DNA of 64,000 bases from Lophium mytilinum (taxonomy: Eukaryota; Ascomycota; Dothideomycetes; Mytilinidiales; Mytilinidiaceae), in NCBI GenBank assembly GCA_010093605.1, contig MU004203.1, forward strand, positions 24,156 through 88,155, written 5' to 3'. The notes under the pieces are model-generated. The model worked only from the letters and a program-made list of their open reading frames with translations, did no database searches and was not told where the DNA came from. Made by a program: the position numbers and the translations under genes. Numbering within the stretch: position 1 is the stretch's first letter; each line of letters opens with the position of its first letter. Positions 13,201 to 24,125 of this stretch are shown one piece after another.

Positions 13201-16165
13201 AATAGGTATTACTATTATAGTTATAGCGGCGTAAGCTATTATCTAGAATAGATTATAATAGGTATATCTTAGAGTTATAGTTAAAGTCCTATTAGAAGCT
13301 ATAGTTAGACTTATTAGTAAATAGCTTATTAGTATATTTTAAGCTATTACTATTATTCTATAATAGGCCGTTAGTATATTACTATTTATAGGCGCGTTTA
13401 TACTTACTAGCAAGATATAATACTGCGCAGTTAATAGTAGTAACTAGTTCTAGCTAGAACGTGTAATTATTAGCGGCGCTAAAGACCTAAGTCTAGAGTT
13501 TAGGGGTAATAAGGCGCTTAAGCTATCCCTTTTAATTAATAAAGTCTATCTCTCTATTATTATCTATAGAAATTATTTTCTAGAATTAAAAAAGAAAAAT
13601 AGACTATTTCTTATTATACTTTATATACGCCTGCTAGCTATAGAGCTTATTATTTATAGCTATAGCCTTATCTTTAATTATAAAGTAAGGATCTATTATC
13701 TTAAATATCTCTTTAACTATTTTAAAGTTATTATTTATAGGGCGGTTCTATTAGGTGTAATTATATACTACGCTATTAGTAAATTCTACGCAGTATAATT
13801 TAATATACTTAAGCTTAGCTTATTTATTATAGAAGTCTTAAGGCTTATTATAAAAGATAGTATAGGTATAAGCTTTCTATAACTTATATTTAGACTAGTT
13901 ATTATATTCTTTAAACTTCTATAGATTATAGAACTTAGTATATAGCTAATATAAGTTTATAGTAAGTTAGGCATTTAGATTATATAAAAAGTTAGGTTAG
14001 ATAAAGTAGTTATAGTTAGGTAGCTTATTATTATTACCTTTATTAGAGAGGTAGCTATAGTTACTATAGATAGTAGTATTATCTTATTAAAAGCGTATTT
14101 AGAGTTACTACTATATAGCTTACTTATACTTCTTCTTATATTCTATACCTTAGGCGTAGAAGGTATTACACTACTATTAGTATTAATTGCGGTAAAAGAT
14201 AACCTTAGCTATCTTAGTAGTAAGGCCTTTAATCTTAATACTAAGCTTAGTAATAAAAATAGCCTAAGTGTTATTTTTCTTATACTTATCCGCCAGCTAC
14301 TTAGTAAGGTAATTACGCTTATTAGTAAAGTTAGTAGCGTTAGTATATATTTTAGCTATCTAGTAATAGAGCTTTATATATTAGTTATAGAGGTTTTTAA
14401 GTTTAACCTTATTTAACGTGCCTATATTCTATTCTTAAAGTTATATAATCTTATTATCTTTCTATTAAATAGCTACTGCTATATTTCTAATATCTTTATA
14501 CAACTTACTAAGTTCTTAGTAATAGTTAAGTAGTGCGGCGTAAATACTAATATATTTATCTTAAGCTATATTATAGAGCTCTTCTATATTATTAATAGTA
14601 ATATTAATAGATTAGCTATCTCTAGCTTAGTTAATAGTAAAGACTATACTATTATTATTATCTATAAGAAGGGACTATTAATAATTAGATAGTTAGCCGC
14701 TAGTTCTAGTAGAACTTACGCCTGCGTTAGCTATATTAGGCTATTCTTAGCTAGGGTAGATATTTAGAATTATAATAGTATTAGTAGTAGAGGTAATAAC
14801 CTAGTTCTTTAAGGTAATTAGAATTTAAAAGAAGAATAGAGTAGTTAGGTTAACTAGAAGTTTAGTAAATTAGATAGCTTAAGGTATAGATATTTTAGTA
14901 AATAACTTAAAGTTCTCTTTATCTTTACCTTAATCTACGTAGGCCTTATTATTAGTATTCTACTTAGTAGAGTTAGTAAGGTTATAATAGGCTTAGCTCT
15001 ATAGTAGGTTAGTACTAAATTAATTTAGTAGAAGGTAAATATCTAGTTCTAGATTACTAAATTTCTTAGTACGCGTAGTAAAAGCTTCTAGAGTAATAGT
15101 TAGTTAGTATTATAATACTCCTCCGCCGCCTATTTTATAGGCGGCTTTCTTTTCTTAGTAATTAAGCTTATACGCCTTTTAAGAGTTAGATATAAAAGTA
15201 GATTAAGTAGCTTATAAGTTAAAAGAGAGAGTAGAAGTATAAGTAAGAATAACTAGATACTTATTAGCTTTACTACTAGAAGGTAAATCTATAGGCTGCG
15301 CGCTTAATATAGTTATACTGCGTAGGGTTAGAGTTTTTCTACTATAGCTTAGTATAGCTAGTTTTAGAGGTATTATTTATATCTTTACTAGTAAGCGTTA
15401 GTTAACTATCTAATAGAAAGGTTAGTATAGAATAGAGAGTATAGATTCTCTATAAAAGCTTAAAAGTAGGTATACTTTTAAAAATAGCTAGCACTATTAT
15501 TACTATTCTTAGCGGCTACCTTTAATTAGTAAATAAAAATAGAATAACTACGCATAGACTAGTTAGTTGCGCGTAATAGAAGTAAGTAGATATATAGAGT
15601 CTACGCGCTAGCCTATTACTAATAGAGTATATATAGTTCTTACTCTATTATTAAAAAGTAAGTGCGCTTATATTAGTTAGTTGCGCGTAATAGTAAGTAG
15701 ATTTATAGAGCCTATATGCTAACTATAGTAGATAGGGTATATAGAGTTCTTACTATAAGATTATAGAACCTTTTTTTAAGTCTTTCTATATTAATATAGA
15801 GAGTATTAAATTTATATATTAAAATTTTAGCCTATTAAGATAGCTACTTAGTTAATTATAGGGTTACTAGTATTAGTAGATAGATAGGTAGATAAAAAGA
15901 GAGTGCTTCTAGAAACTTCTAGAAGCTAGAAGGGTAGCTACTTTATATTATAGTATAATAGTAGATTATAAAAGAAGACCTAATATTAGTATATATAGAT
16001 AAAGTAGCTATAAGAGAGAAAGAAGGGCGCGGAGCGCCGGCTAAGAGGTAGGTAAGGCTAGCGCTAAGCCTAGTTATATAATAGTAATTATATACTAGAG
16101 GGTATATAATACTATTATATATATTAGAAATATATTATAATAGAAGTTATATTATAGCTATAATA
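10252..16165 (-). mobile_element. 5' portion of outer LTR retrotransposon (same family, older)
   Basis: This is the continuation of the interrupted element. A reverse-transcriptase core relic (Y-x-D-x context) lies near 11,300-11,345 on the minus strand, and the 5' LTR is at 15946-16165. The leader carries an internal duplication (about 15,553-15,650 and about 15,675-15,760). It is RIP-degraded with many breaks and has no intact frame. The LTR differs clearly from those of the nested copy, consistent with an older insertion or a distinct subfamily. Confidence 0.75.
15946..16165 (-). repeat. 5' LTR of outer element
   Basis: This 220-bp sequence begins TATTATAG and ends CTATAATA. It shares the GCGCGGAGCGCCGGCTAAG core and the terminal 30 bp with the nested element's LTRs, but diverges in the middle. 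Confidence 0.75.
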
Positions 16166-17045
16166 AGTAGTATTTCTCTAGTTAATAGTACTCTTAATAT
16201 CTATCTATATACTATTTCTTATCTATATAGTTTTTATACTTTCTATATCTACTATAGACTCTAGCTCTATCTAGCTACTTAAGCCTAACTTAATAATAGA
16301 ATAGATACCTTTTTTAATAACTATATTATAGCTATAGACTTAGTACTACTATACTACTATACTAAGAAGAAGAATAACTAATATAAATATACTATTCTAG
16401 GTACTTTCTATCTAATATATTACTTCTAGGTAATATTTATAGTACTTAGAGGCGTCTAGAAAAATATATAGTACTATACTAACTATAAGGCTATCTATAG
16501 CTATCTTAATAATCTAGAGAATAGACTAAGATTCTATCTTACTATAGTTATATAGAGATAGTATACTACCTTTACTACTAATAACTTAGCTTAGTAAGTA
16601 TAAGTTAAAAAGGGGGAAATTAAGCTAAATATACTATTTTTACCTTTTATTACTAACTATATTCTTTTTTTCTATACTTAGTCTTTTTATACCTACTTAT
16701 ACTAGCTCTAATAGTAGCCTTAGGTATTTAGTTTTAAAACCTAGTATAATACTAGCTATTTTATTATTACTATTATATATATATATATCTTTACTTAAGT
16801 AGAAGCCTTAATCTAGTAGAAGTTCTACTAATTACTATAAGCTTTAATTAAGTAGAAGTATTAAAAGTTATTAATCTAATACTTTTAGTTATATAACTTC
16901 TAGAACTACTAGTTATATATAGGCCTCTTCTATAGTATATATAGATAATGCCCCTTAAGTTAAATATAATAAGAATTTACTTTAATAGAGGATGCCTTAG
17001 GGGTGTTTTAGTTACTTATAGTAATAGTTAGAATTATAGTTATAG
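16166..17045. repeat. AT-rich, RIP-like unclassified repeat remnant
   Basis: The composition is the same CpA/TpG-poor, TpA-rich type as the retrotransposons, but I see no match to them. A purine run (AAAAAGGGGGAAATT) near 16,603-16,617 could be a polypurine tract of another element. There is no open frame. The block ends near 17,045, where CA and TG dinucleotides reappear at normal frequency. Confidence 0.5.
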
Positions 17046-18480
17046 GTTACTAAGTTGCACTACGATTCTCTTTAATTAATCCGTAGCTACCTGGGTGTAG
17101 ATTGCAGCTGCGCACCATCATTAAGAAAGTTCGAATCGACATCTTCCTCGAGCCTCGAAGCTAACAGACCACACCATGATTTCTTGGAAAAGACGCTCTT
17201 GACTACTCCATGACCATGGAGTTTCTCGGAAATGTGATATCTCCGTGGTGGCGTTGTCATCATCTGTTTGCAACCTGTTCCTCCTTCGTCTTGATTGAAT
17301 CTCCGAATGAAAGATTCTGCGGACTAGGACTCGGGGAGCTTATATACCTCTGGAGAACCCTCTTTTGCACGTGAGATTGCGTGACTTCATCGCGGCAAAG
17401 ACTCAATCACGTGCTGCTAAACGGTGCGGTAGAAGGACGCTTGTTGCCCAGCCTACAGTCATGGAGATCCGCCCAGGAGGATTCTAAGTCACGTGGCTTT
17501 CACGTGCTCTTTGCGTTTCGAGACATCCTCAGGCATAAAAACCCCAACCAGATCGCTCCTCGATTCTCTTACTCAAGGACGCAGAGTTAGGGAGGAGTGC
17601 AAAACTGGCAGCAGAAGCCTCTGATGGGCTAGTTGGATGGTCTACTACACTGGCTTAACGAGCATAACGGCACCCGTCTTCTTCCCATGTGGAGTACAAA
17701 GAAGAGGGAAAACAGCAATGGGAAAAACTCAATGGAAAGAGGGTATGAACAGAATCTCGGGGAGCGGTATGGAGTGAGAGGCAAAGCAAATCCACCAGGC
17801 CTTGATCCAATGGAAGTGGAGGTTGCGAATCTAGTGGTGATGATGATGGCCCGCTATTTGCGGATGAGAAGACGAACATCAGTGAAAGAACGATGTGGTG
17901 TAACAGGTATGCAGTGGGAGCCGAGCATGGTGATACCGTGGGTTCGTATCAAATGTTTTCGATGCGAATCATCAAACAACATCCGGCACCCGTTCTCACT
18001 AGCTAAACCACTCCCGACATCGAAGATTTCTTTGTCTGAGGTTTGATTCCGCCATGAGGCATTTGCAATGCCGGGTTTCGTACTCATACGCATAGTTGAA
18101 GTGGTCTGCTGAACCGTAAGCGCTCCGACGCCTGCTTCTTGGTCGCTGTGTTCCTGAAGTAGTACAGGAAGGTAGATCTTAGCCGCGGCCATGCGAAACC
18201 TCTCGTTGTATTCTAGCCTCGAAGATTAAGTATCCGAAATGAGGCTGAGTCATCGAGGAAGGACGTTACCAGGTTTGGTGAAATCAGATTAGTGCGGCTT
18301 TGGGATGCTGGCATTGATCTGCGAGGTGGCTTGATGGAGTGAAAGAGAGTGCAAAGGCTACACAGGTGTGCTACAGCGGCGGAGCGGAGATAAACGCGAT
18401 TGACTGAGGGCTTAGTATTATTTACTGGGACTGGGAGTTCCTGTATCAGGCAGTCTTTCGTCAAGCCGATGCGTTAGATA
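17046..18480. other. No recognisable gene
   Basis: Composition is normal. Overlapping frames of 70-137 codons occur on both strands (for example 17,633-18,046 plus and 17,854-18,192 minus), but none has a domain I recognise and opposing frames overlap. I call nothing here. Confidence 0.4.
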
Positions 18481-19453
18481 TCATCTTCTCTTCTTGTTGT
18501 TCAATTCCCGCATCTCACCACTGGCCTTACTTCCATCCGGGAGTATTCTTTCCGTCTTTCTAATCTGCCATAGCAGAACTGGGTACGCCAGATCGCACGC
18601 AAGAGCTGTGACCCATATGAAGACGCCAAACGGGCTGAAGACATACGGAAAGCCTTCGGGCCAGAAATACCATCCAGAGACCCAAACAGCTTCTGCACCC
18701 ACAATAGAACCAATTGTCCGGGATGCCCTGCATTGAAGCCTTAGCATGAATTAGAAGAGAGAGAAAAGAGTAACGTAAGAGGTGCCTCGCAGCCAAAGCA
18801 GCTGCACAAAAGCATTCCTTGGTACCCTTCACTGAGACCCAAAGTCTCAGTTCTATTGCCAGTTAATAGAAATCAAGAACTCACCAAATCCCCCATCCCA
18901 CACCTCCCGAATGCCCCCGAACCCCGAGCTGCACCAGCGCCGCCACACTCCCATACACCTGATTAGCACCGACGCTCCAGTAAGCCAGCTCCGTCATATC
19001 CGCTTCAAGGTCACCGGAGTACCTCTTCGCCCTACCCCCTCCCACTCTTTCCTGAACCCACCACGCGGCAAAAGCATAATGGCCCCACGCCGCCAGCACC
19101 ATCATCGCCGCAAAGACCTTCCCTAGGTTCCGCGCTACGAGAGGGCTGTGTGCCCATTCCTTTCGGCCATATACTAATACCGCGTAGACGAGCGGGATGT
19201 CGAGAACTAGCCAGATTGTGAAGACGAGGCGCTCAAGACGCTCCTCGGCAATGAAGAGACCATAGACGGCTTCCCACGCGAGATTGTTGGCTAGCGCGAA
19301 AAGAGGCATGCTGTAGGTTTTGTTGCGGCTAGCAGCGCGGATGGAGAGGATGTAGCAAAGAGTCCAGCAGAAGCCGCCGATTTGGAGCAGGAGGTCGTGG
19401 GCTGGGATTAGGTATGGGGAGATGTGGGGTGGGGGATGGTCTTGGGAACCCAT
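18481..19453 (-). CDS. Integral-membrane terpene cyclase, Pyr4/PaxB type
   Basis: I predict two exons, 19453-18885 and 18727-18481, around a 157-nt intron (18728-18884) with GTGAGT and GCAG boundaries. The joined frame gives 271 residues. Fungal Pyr4/PaxB/AusL-type cyclases protonate an epoxide or olefin of a meroterpenoid or indole-diterpene precursor and cyclise it within the membrane. Family signs are the N-x-A-W-E-x-x-Y motif near residue 57 (NNLAWEAVY), KEWAHSPLVARNL near residue 98, the W-S-x-G-A-N-Q segment near 160, and GWGIWASRTIG across the splice junction followed by WYFWPEGF. About seven hydrophobic segments are present, and the length is close to the family norm of 240-270. The splice restores a tryptophan codon (TG|G) at the end of a frame that otherwise stops. 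I see no prenyltransferase, monooxygenase or synthase next to it, so its product is unknown. Confidence 0.8.
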
Positions 19454-20028
19454 TCTGAGTTTAAGGAGAAGACTGAAGGGAACAGAGGAAGCCGAAGGAA
19501 ATACAGGAGGCTGAAGGGAACAGAGGGGGCTTGAGGTCTTACATAGTGGAGGACTGGTGGGGCTTGGCGCTGAGTCAGCTTCGTAATGCAGGATTTCTGA
19601 TGATACATCCAGAGATAGCTGTTCGGATATGTCAAGGGCCCTTTCGACTTTGGAGGAGCTCGAGAGTATATGTAGCTTAAAAGTTTATGTTGTGGAAGGT
19701 ACTGTTGCCTTCGATGGAGACTTGGCAGAGTATCTCTCGAAAGGGGGAAACCGAGAGAGGGAGTGTTTTCTAGCAAAATCTCCAGTGATGACACGCCCAA
19801 TTTAGTTCCCGAGGAGTATACGACCAGGATTAGTCAAGAGAAGTATCCGAGACTGAAACCCAGACTGAATACGATACCGTAAAAACTGCTTGACCTACAG
19901 GCCCAGACGCGCCTCCAAAAAAGATAGAGATGTGGAAAATAACGGAAACGGCCTTGGAAGACGAGCAACCCGATACCACCGCATCTGCATCACCATCTTT
20001 GCGTGTATATTCACACCCTTGAAGGACT
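19454..20028. other. Intergenic, promoter side of the terpene cyclase
   Basis: This lies between the start of the cyclase gene and the 3' end of the deaminase gene, both on the minus strand. It holds only overlapping short frames with no recognised domain. I see no clear promoter element. Confidence 0.4.
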
Positions 20029-20601
20029 TCAAGACGAGGCAACATGCCCCGCAGTCGCGACCCTCAAAATCTCCTTCTCCAACCCCCCAACCAGCACCAC
20101 TTCCACACCCGCATTTTCTAAAATCTTCCGCCCCTGGTTATCCCCAACGAAAGTCTCCGGCTCCTTGACTCCCACATACACCTTCCTTATCCCACCCCCT
20201 TTGCTCCGTGTCTCCACGATCCGTTCCACACAAGTCCGGTTCCCACTCAGCCTCTTTACGCACGGCTCTACAGTTGTGTATATCACCGCCCCCTCAGGCA
20301 GCACTTCCCCAACGCGCTCTTCGGGTATGTCATGTTCTGAAGCGTATTTCGAGAGGCAGCATTGTTCCGCGTGCGTGTTCCCGGGGAGCTCGAGCGTAAA
20401 TCCGGACGTAAGGATCTTATTAGAAGCGGAGTCGACTAGGAGTGCACCGACGCGGAAATTTGTAGGGAGGGGCGGGGATTCGTGAGCGTAGGAGAGGGCG
20501 AGGCGCATGTAGGAGGCATGGTCGTTCGGAGATATGCCTGTGTTGAAGTGCTGGTTGGGAGGAGGGTCGGTAGAGGAGGGTGGTGCGAGGGGAAGAGGCA
20601 T
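20029..20601 (-). CDS. DRAP/cytidine deaminase-like zinc enzyme
   Basis: This is a single-exon frame of 190 residues. It fits the CMP/dCMP-type deaminase fold: FRVGALLVD near residue 49, the zinc/catalytic motif HAEQ near residue 77, and the distal P-C-x-x-R-x-x-G-N-x-x-C cysteine pair near 112-123 (PCVKRLSGNRTC). The longer spacing and GNRTC wording resemble fungal diaminohydroxyphosphoribosylaminopyrimidine (DRAP) deaminases of riboflavin synthesis, which remove an amino group from the pyrimidine intermediate. A pseudouridine-synthase domain, as in yeast Rib2, is absent, so this is the stand-alone form. The ATG at 20601 is the first in frame. An alternative is a broader cytidine/deoxycytidylate deaminase; zinc-deaminase membership itself is secure. 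Confidence 0.75.
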   Translation of the reverse strand: MPLPLAPPSSTDPPPNQHFNTGISPNDHASYMRLALSYAHESPPLPTNFRVGALLVDSASNKILTSGFTLELPGNTHAEQCCLSKYASEHDIPEERVGEVLPEGAVIYTTVEPCVKRLSGNRTCVERIVETRSKGGGIRKVYVGVKEPETFVGDNQGRKILENAGVEVVLVGGLEKEILRVATAGHVASS

Positions 20602-20709
20602 ATCTGGAGTACTACGAATTGATTAGATTCTAGAATGTAAAGGTCAACGCAGTGTAAATCAGACTACGTTTTGGCTGACAGACTAGGTACCAGCTGAGCT
20701 ACTCTAGAT
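20602..20709. other. Short intergenic segment with a tRNA D-arm-like string
   Basis: On the minus strand 20,680-20,703 reads like a tRNA D arm with an A-box (TAGCTCAGCTGGTA), but no paired acceptor, anticodon or T arm follows. It is at most a relic. Confidence 0.25.
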
Positions 20710-20823
20710 AGTGGCATCCAGCTTCCAAAAGAGTTGCTGATATGGTTGCAAATATGGACCTTTACTCCGTAGTGCAGAGATATTAGGTTTGCTTGGATGC
20801 TAATTTGGAAGCTGGAGACCACT
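20710..20823. mobile_element. MITE-like element with 20-bp terminal inverted repeats
   Basis: Bases 20710-20729 (AGTGGCATCCAGCTTCCAAA) and the reverse complement of 20804-20823 (AGTGGTCTCCAGCTTCCAAA) match at 18 of 20 positions and enclose a 74-bp AT-leaning centre. The whole unit is 114 bp and non-coding. The C/TAGTGG ends resemble hAT-type termini, but I see no clear 8-bp target duplication, so the family assignment is tentative. Confidence 0.55.
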
Positions 20824-20824
20824 G

Positions 20825-20960
20825 CCAGGAGTGGCCTCACTACTGAGTAGTCAGTCAGCCAGGAGGCAGTCTGATATCAGCTGTGCATCGCTTTACATCG
20901 TGGATAGACATTTCAAAACCTCTCGGGGCACCCCAAACAGTGGCAGACGAGTGGCAGACA
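20825..20960 (+). repeat. Dispersed repeat copy shared with 43.7-43.86 kb
   Basis: The blocks CAGTCAGCCAGGAGGCAGTC, GATATCAGCTG and GGGGCACCCC...CAGTGG occur here in the same order as at about 43,735-43,860, and part of them at about 43,600. The copy ends in the GGGG(T/C)ACCCC-CAGTGG motif described under findings. Confidence 0.5.
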
Positions 20961-21225
20961 TATATCATGTATAGTAGGAACCGAAAGGCACTTACAAACT
21001 TCAGAATTGATGGAATAAGAAGCGTCACGAATGGTGGGGGTGGGGGGCGGAGGGGCGGAGGTGTATTACAGTGATTTAGGGGTAGGGGGTGGGGCCGTGC
21101 AGGCACTTCCGCAACGCGTCAAGTTCGCGTCAACCTCAACATTTTGCCCTCTTTGCACCTACAACCTCACCTTCCACCACCAACCACCCCCCTCCCACCC
21201 CCCTCCCACCCAGCAACTCGCCACA

Positions 21226-22408
21226 ATGCGTCCAATTAACAAGAAGGTCGCGCACAAAGAGGAAGTAGAGTTTGAGGAAGAAGAAGAGTATGAAGAAGAA
21301 GAGGAAGAGTATGAAGAAGAAGAAGACGAGGAGGAAGAGTCCGACGAAGAAGAAGAACTTGTCAACGAGGAGCCCCCGAAGGATGTCGATTGCTACAAGG
21401 TCCTCGGAGTAGAGAAGACAGCTACTGCAGATGAAGTGAAGAAGGCCTATCGCAAGGCAGCACTTGTGCATCATCCAGGTAAATTTATATTCTACTCTTG
21501 AGAGACGATATGAGAGCATCTATCTAGTCCCATTGTCTCGACTTCCTCGTACTAAAACTCCCCCAGACAAGGTCAAAGAAGAAGACAAGGCCGCCGCCCA
21601 CACTACCTTCCAGCGCATCGCTCTCGCCTACGCTGTCCTATCAACTCCTCACCGTCGTGCCCGCTACGATGCCACCGGCCGCACTGACGACTCCCTCTAC
21701 CCTGGCGGCGACGATGATGACGGCCCCTTCGACTGGCAATCCTTCTACCGTGCTCAATTCGAAAATGCGGTCACCGACGCCACTATCGAGAACGCCCGCA
21801 ACGGCTACGTCGGCACCGAAGAGGAGAAAGCGGATCTTCTCAAGGCATACGAGAAGGTCAAGGGCGATATGGCCAGGATCTATCAGCTCGTTATGTTCGC
21901 AGAGCCGTGGGAGGACGAGGAGAGGTTCCGGGTCATTATCGATGCGGCTATCAAGAACGAAGAGGTCACGGGTTGGAAGAGATACATGATTGAGACGCCG
22001 TACGATCGGGAGAGGCGCATTGCGAGGGCGAAGAGGATCCGGGATGGCGAGGCGAAGGAGCTAGAAGATGAGAAGGCTAAGAAGGCTAAGAAGGCGGGCG
22101 GGAAGAAGGGCGCGCAAGAATTCAAGGTGGAGGGCTTCGGCGATCTCGCGGCTATGATTCAGCAGCGACAGAAGGCGAGGAGCGGCTTCTTCGATCGACT
22201 TGAGGAGGCCTATACGCCGGCATCGCGGGGCAAGAAGCGACAGAGCGAGCCGCCGGAAGAGGCGTTCGCTGCAATGGGCGAGAGAATGAAAAAGAAGAGC
22301 AAGCAGAGCAAGCCAGATGAGGCCGAGGAAGAGTCTGAGGAGGCTGAGGAGGAGTCTGAAGAGGAGAAGCCGAGACCTCGTCGTCGCCTTGGTCGTAAGA
22401 AGACGTGA
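21226..22408 (+). CDS. J-domain co-chaperone, DNAJC9-like
   Basis: I predict two exons, 21226-21478 and 21567-22408, with an 88-nt intron. Its splice (CCAG|GTAAAT to CCCCAG|ACAAG) rebuilds the J-domain HPD motif (HHPDKVK), giving 364 residues. After an acidic N terminus (about residues 13-50, almost all Glu/Asp) comes a J domain at about 54-125 ([32 protein letters not shown] ... RRARYDATG). It is followed by the helical domain typical of DNAJC9 and S. pombe Spj2-like proteins ([28 protein letters not shown]) and a Lys/Glu-rich tail. Such proteins stimulate Hsp70, and human DNAJC9 also acts as a histone H3-H4 co-chaperone. Nuclear action fits the basic tail ([11 protein letters not shown]) but is inferred. 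The 5' leader is C-rich. Confidence 0.85.
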
Positions 22409-23986
22409 GTGGCTTCTGGCTGACGACTCCTTAATGATTTCATGAATGATCGGTATGGGTCTCAACTTTCAGCGTGGCGTTCGGCAGGGCATAGCATCTG
22501 GGAAGGCTGCGTGGCATTAGCATAGGTACATACCTTCCTCTAGATGAGGACACTGATACTTTTCAATTGCTCCAAATTCGGAGCTTCAATTCGAGACACT
22601 CATCACAAAGTTCCGTACGTCTTCTTGCCACTGTTTGCCGTGCTTCAAGGTATTTGAAAACTGTGAACCCGATTGCAGGCTAGTATTTTGATTGATGGGT
22701 AAACTCGCGAAGCCACCTCAGACAGCGGTAAATACGTATGCGCTGGAGCCCAAGCACCTTATTTCCATTCCTTCAGCTCTATCACTCAATTGTCCTGCAA
22801 GCAAGAGCATTTCCAAGCTGCCCAGCTGTATAGAATCCTCAGCATATAGCCGCTTTGTTCTCGTGGAACTACGAGGGTACCTCGTTTGATAACCCTTCCG
22901 TCTGGACTCCCCGACAGGCACTCCTGAGATATATAGCCTCCTCCGCCCGGTACTTACCATCTCAAACTGTTCAGATGTCACTCTTGGCAGGGCAGGTTCT
23001 CCACCCGTATATTCTGATTCTCCTGCTCTGGCTTCCCACTTCCCGAATCGAGCGCTACCCGAGTAGCTGTGGATGACACAGTACACTCCCCCTTGTGTGT
23101 CCAGAGCTCTGGCATAGCCGCGATCGATCCGGCCGTGCTTCATCCCGGCCGACCGAGAGGAGTGGGATTGGGCGTGGCCGGTGTGCCGAGTTTGGGGGTG
23201 ACTTGACGGTGCTGGGCGACATCTCAGCTAGCCCTTTGATGGACGAGAGTAAATTGGACCGTGAAATGGGTGTTTGAGGATCTAGATTGAGGATACGGTT
23301 CTGAAGAGCAAAGAAATTAGCGCGATGTTGAGGCTTGTAGGAACACGGCTAACCTGCTCGAATGGCAACATTGTTCTGCAGTCGTGGGGATCGAAACGAT
23401 GAGCTCGCCCGCTACAACTACAGGCCTGGAGACGCTCCAATGAAAGGTTCAGATTTGAGATATGGCCAAACCCACCACAGAACTCTGCTCGCGTTGCGTC
23501 GGTACTCTTGCGGTGTGTGAAGATGCATACGTCCGGCAGTCGATGTGACCTCCGGCCCACGAGGAAGATCGCCCAGTTGCGGATCGAAGCTGCTTCGGAG
23601 CTGGTTCTCGGGCGGCGGTATGGAAGCGAGCGGCTGAGTTCGGGCTTCTCTAGAGGCACTAGCTATCGAACAGGAATCTGAAGTATGGATTGCATTGCGG
23701 CTGCGGAGGTGGCGGGGGTGGAAGAGGCGGAGGAAGTGATTGAGGAAATGGGGGAAGCGATTGAGAAGATGGAGAGACGGAAGGAGGCAATTGCGCAGTG
23801 AGCAGGAATGCTCCCAGCAACACCCACAGGAGCCAGAAAACCATCCAGTGCCATCAATTGACCTGCAAATAGGGCCGTAGTAGCTATTCATGTCTGTCGC
23901 CTTGCCAATCGCGCCATAGTAGCGCCCAATCCCCACCGTGAACCTCTCACTTTACCATACCAATCCAAAAGTAAAACAAAAAGGGA
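22409..23986. other. No convincing gene
   Basis: Short frames lie on both strands. A minus-strand frame at 23,659-23,844 starts with a plausible signal peptide (MVFWLLWVLLGAFLLTAQL) followed by a proline run and could be an exon of a small secreted protein, but nothing continues it. A 141-codon minus frame at 22,718-23,143 is unrecognised. Confidence 0.3.
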
Positions 23987-24125
23987 AAACCGCACCCGGA
24001 CTCGAACCCGGTGCTCACCTACTATACTTGGGAAAAGCAAAAAAGGGCAAAAGGAAAGGGTCGTGCGCGAATCGACACACGACGGAAGAATAATATGATA
24101 AGAATATCTCATTAAGCTAACTTTC
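23987..24125 (-). pseudogene. Two tRNA-like (Pol III promoter-like) relics in tandem
   Basis: On the minus strand, about 24,118-24,050 has paired ends (GGAAAG ... CTTTCC), an A-box-like TAGCTTAATGAGA and a strong hairpin GTCGTGTG/CGCACGAC with a 7-nt loop, but the D and anticodon arms do not fold properly. After a T-rich stretch (TTTTGCCCTTTTTT) follows a second unit with a D-arm-like TATAGTAGGTGAGC and a B-box GGTTCGAGTCC (about 24,000-24,010). Neither is an intact tRNA by inspection. They could be decayed tRNAs, a SINE fragment, or a Pol III gene with an external B-box. Confidence 0.35.

Noticed and set aside
20680-20703. tRNA D-arm-like A-box on the minus strand
   Set aside because: No anticodon arm, T arm or paired acceptor follows; not a tRNA.
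21136-21519. Minus-strand frame opposite the J-domain gene
   Set aside because: Poly-Phe/Leu and poly-Ser frames here are the complement of the acidic GAA/GAG-rich coding stretch.
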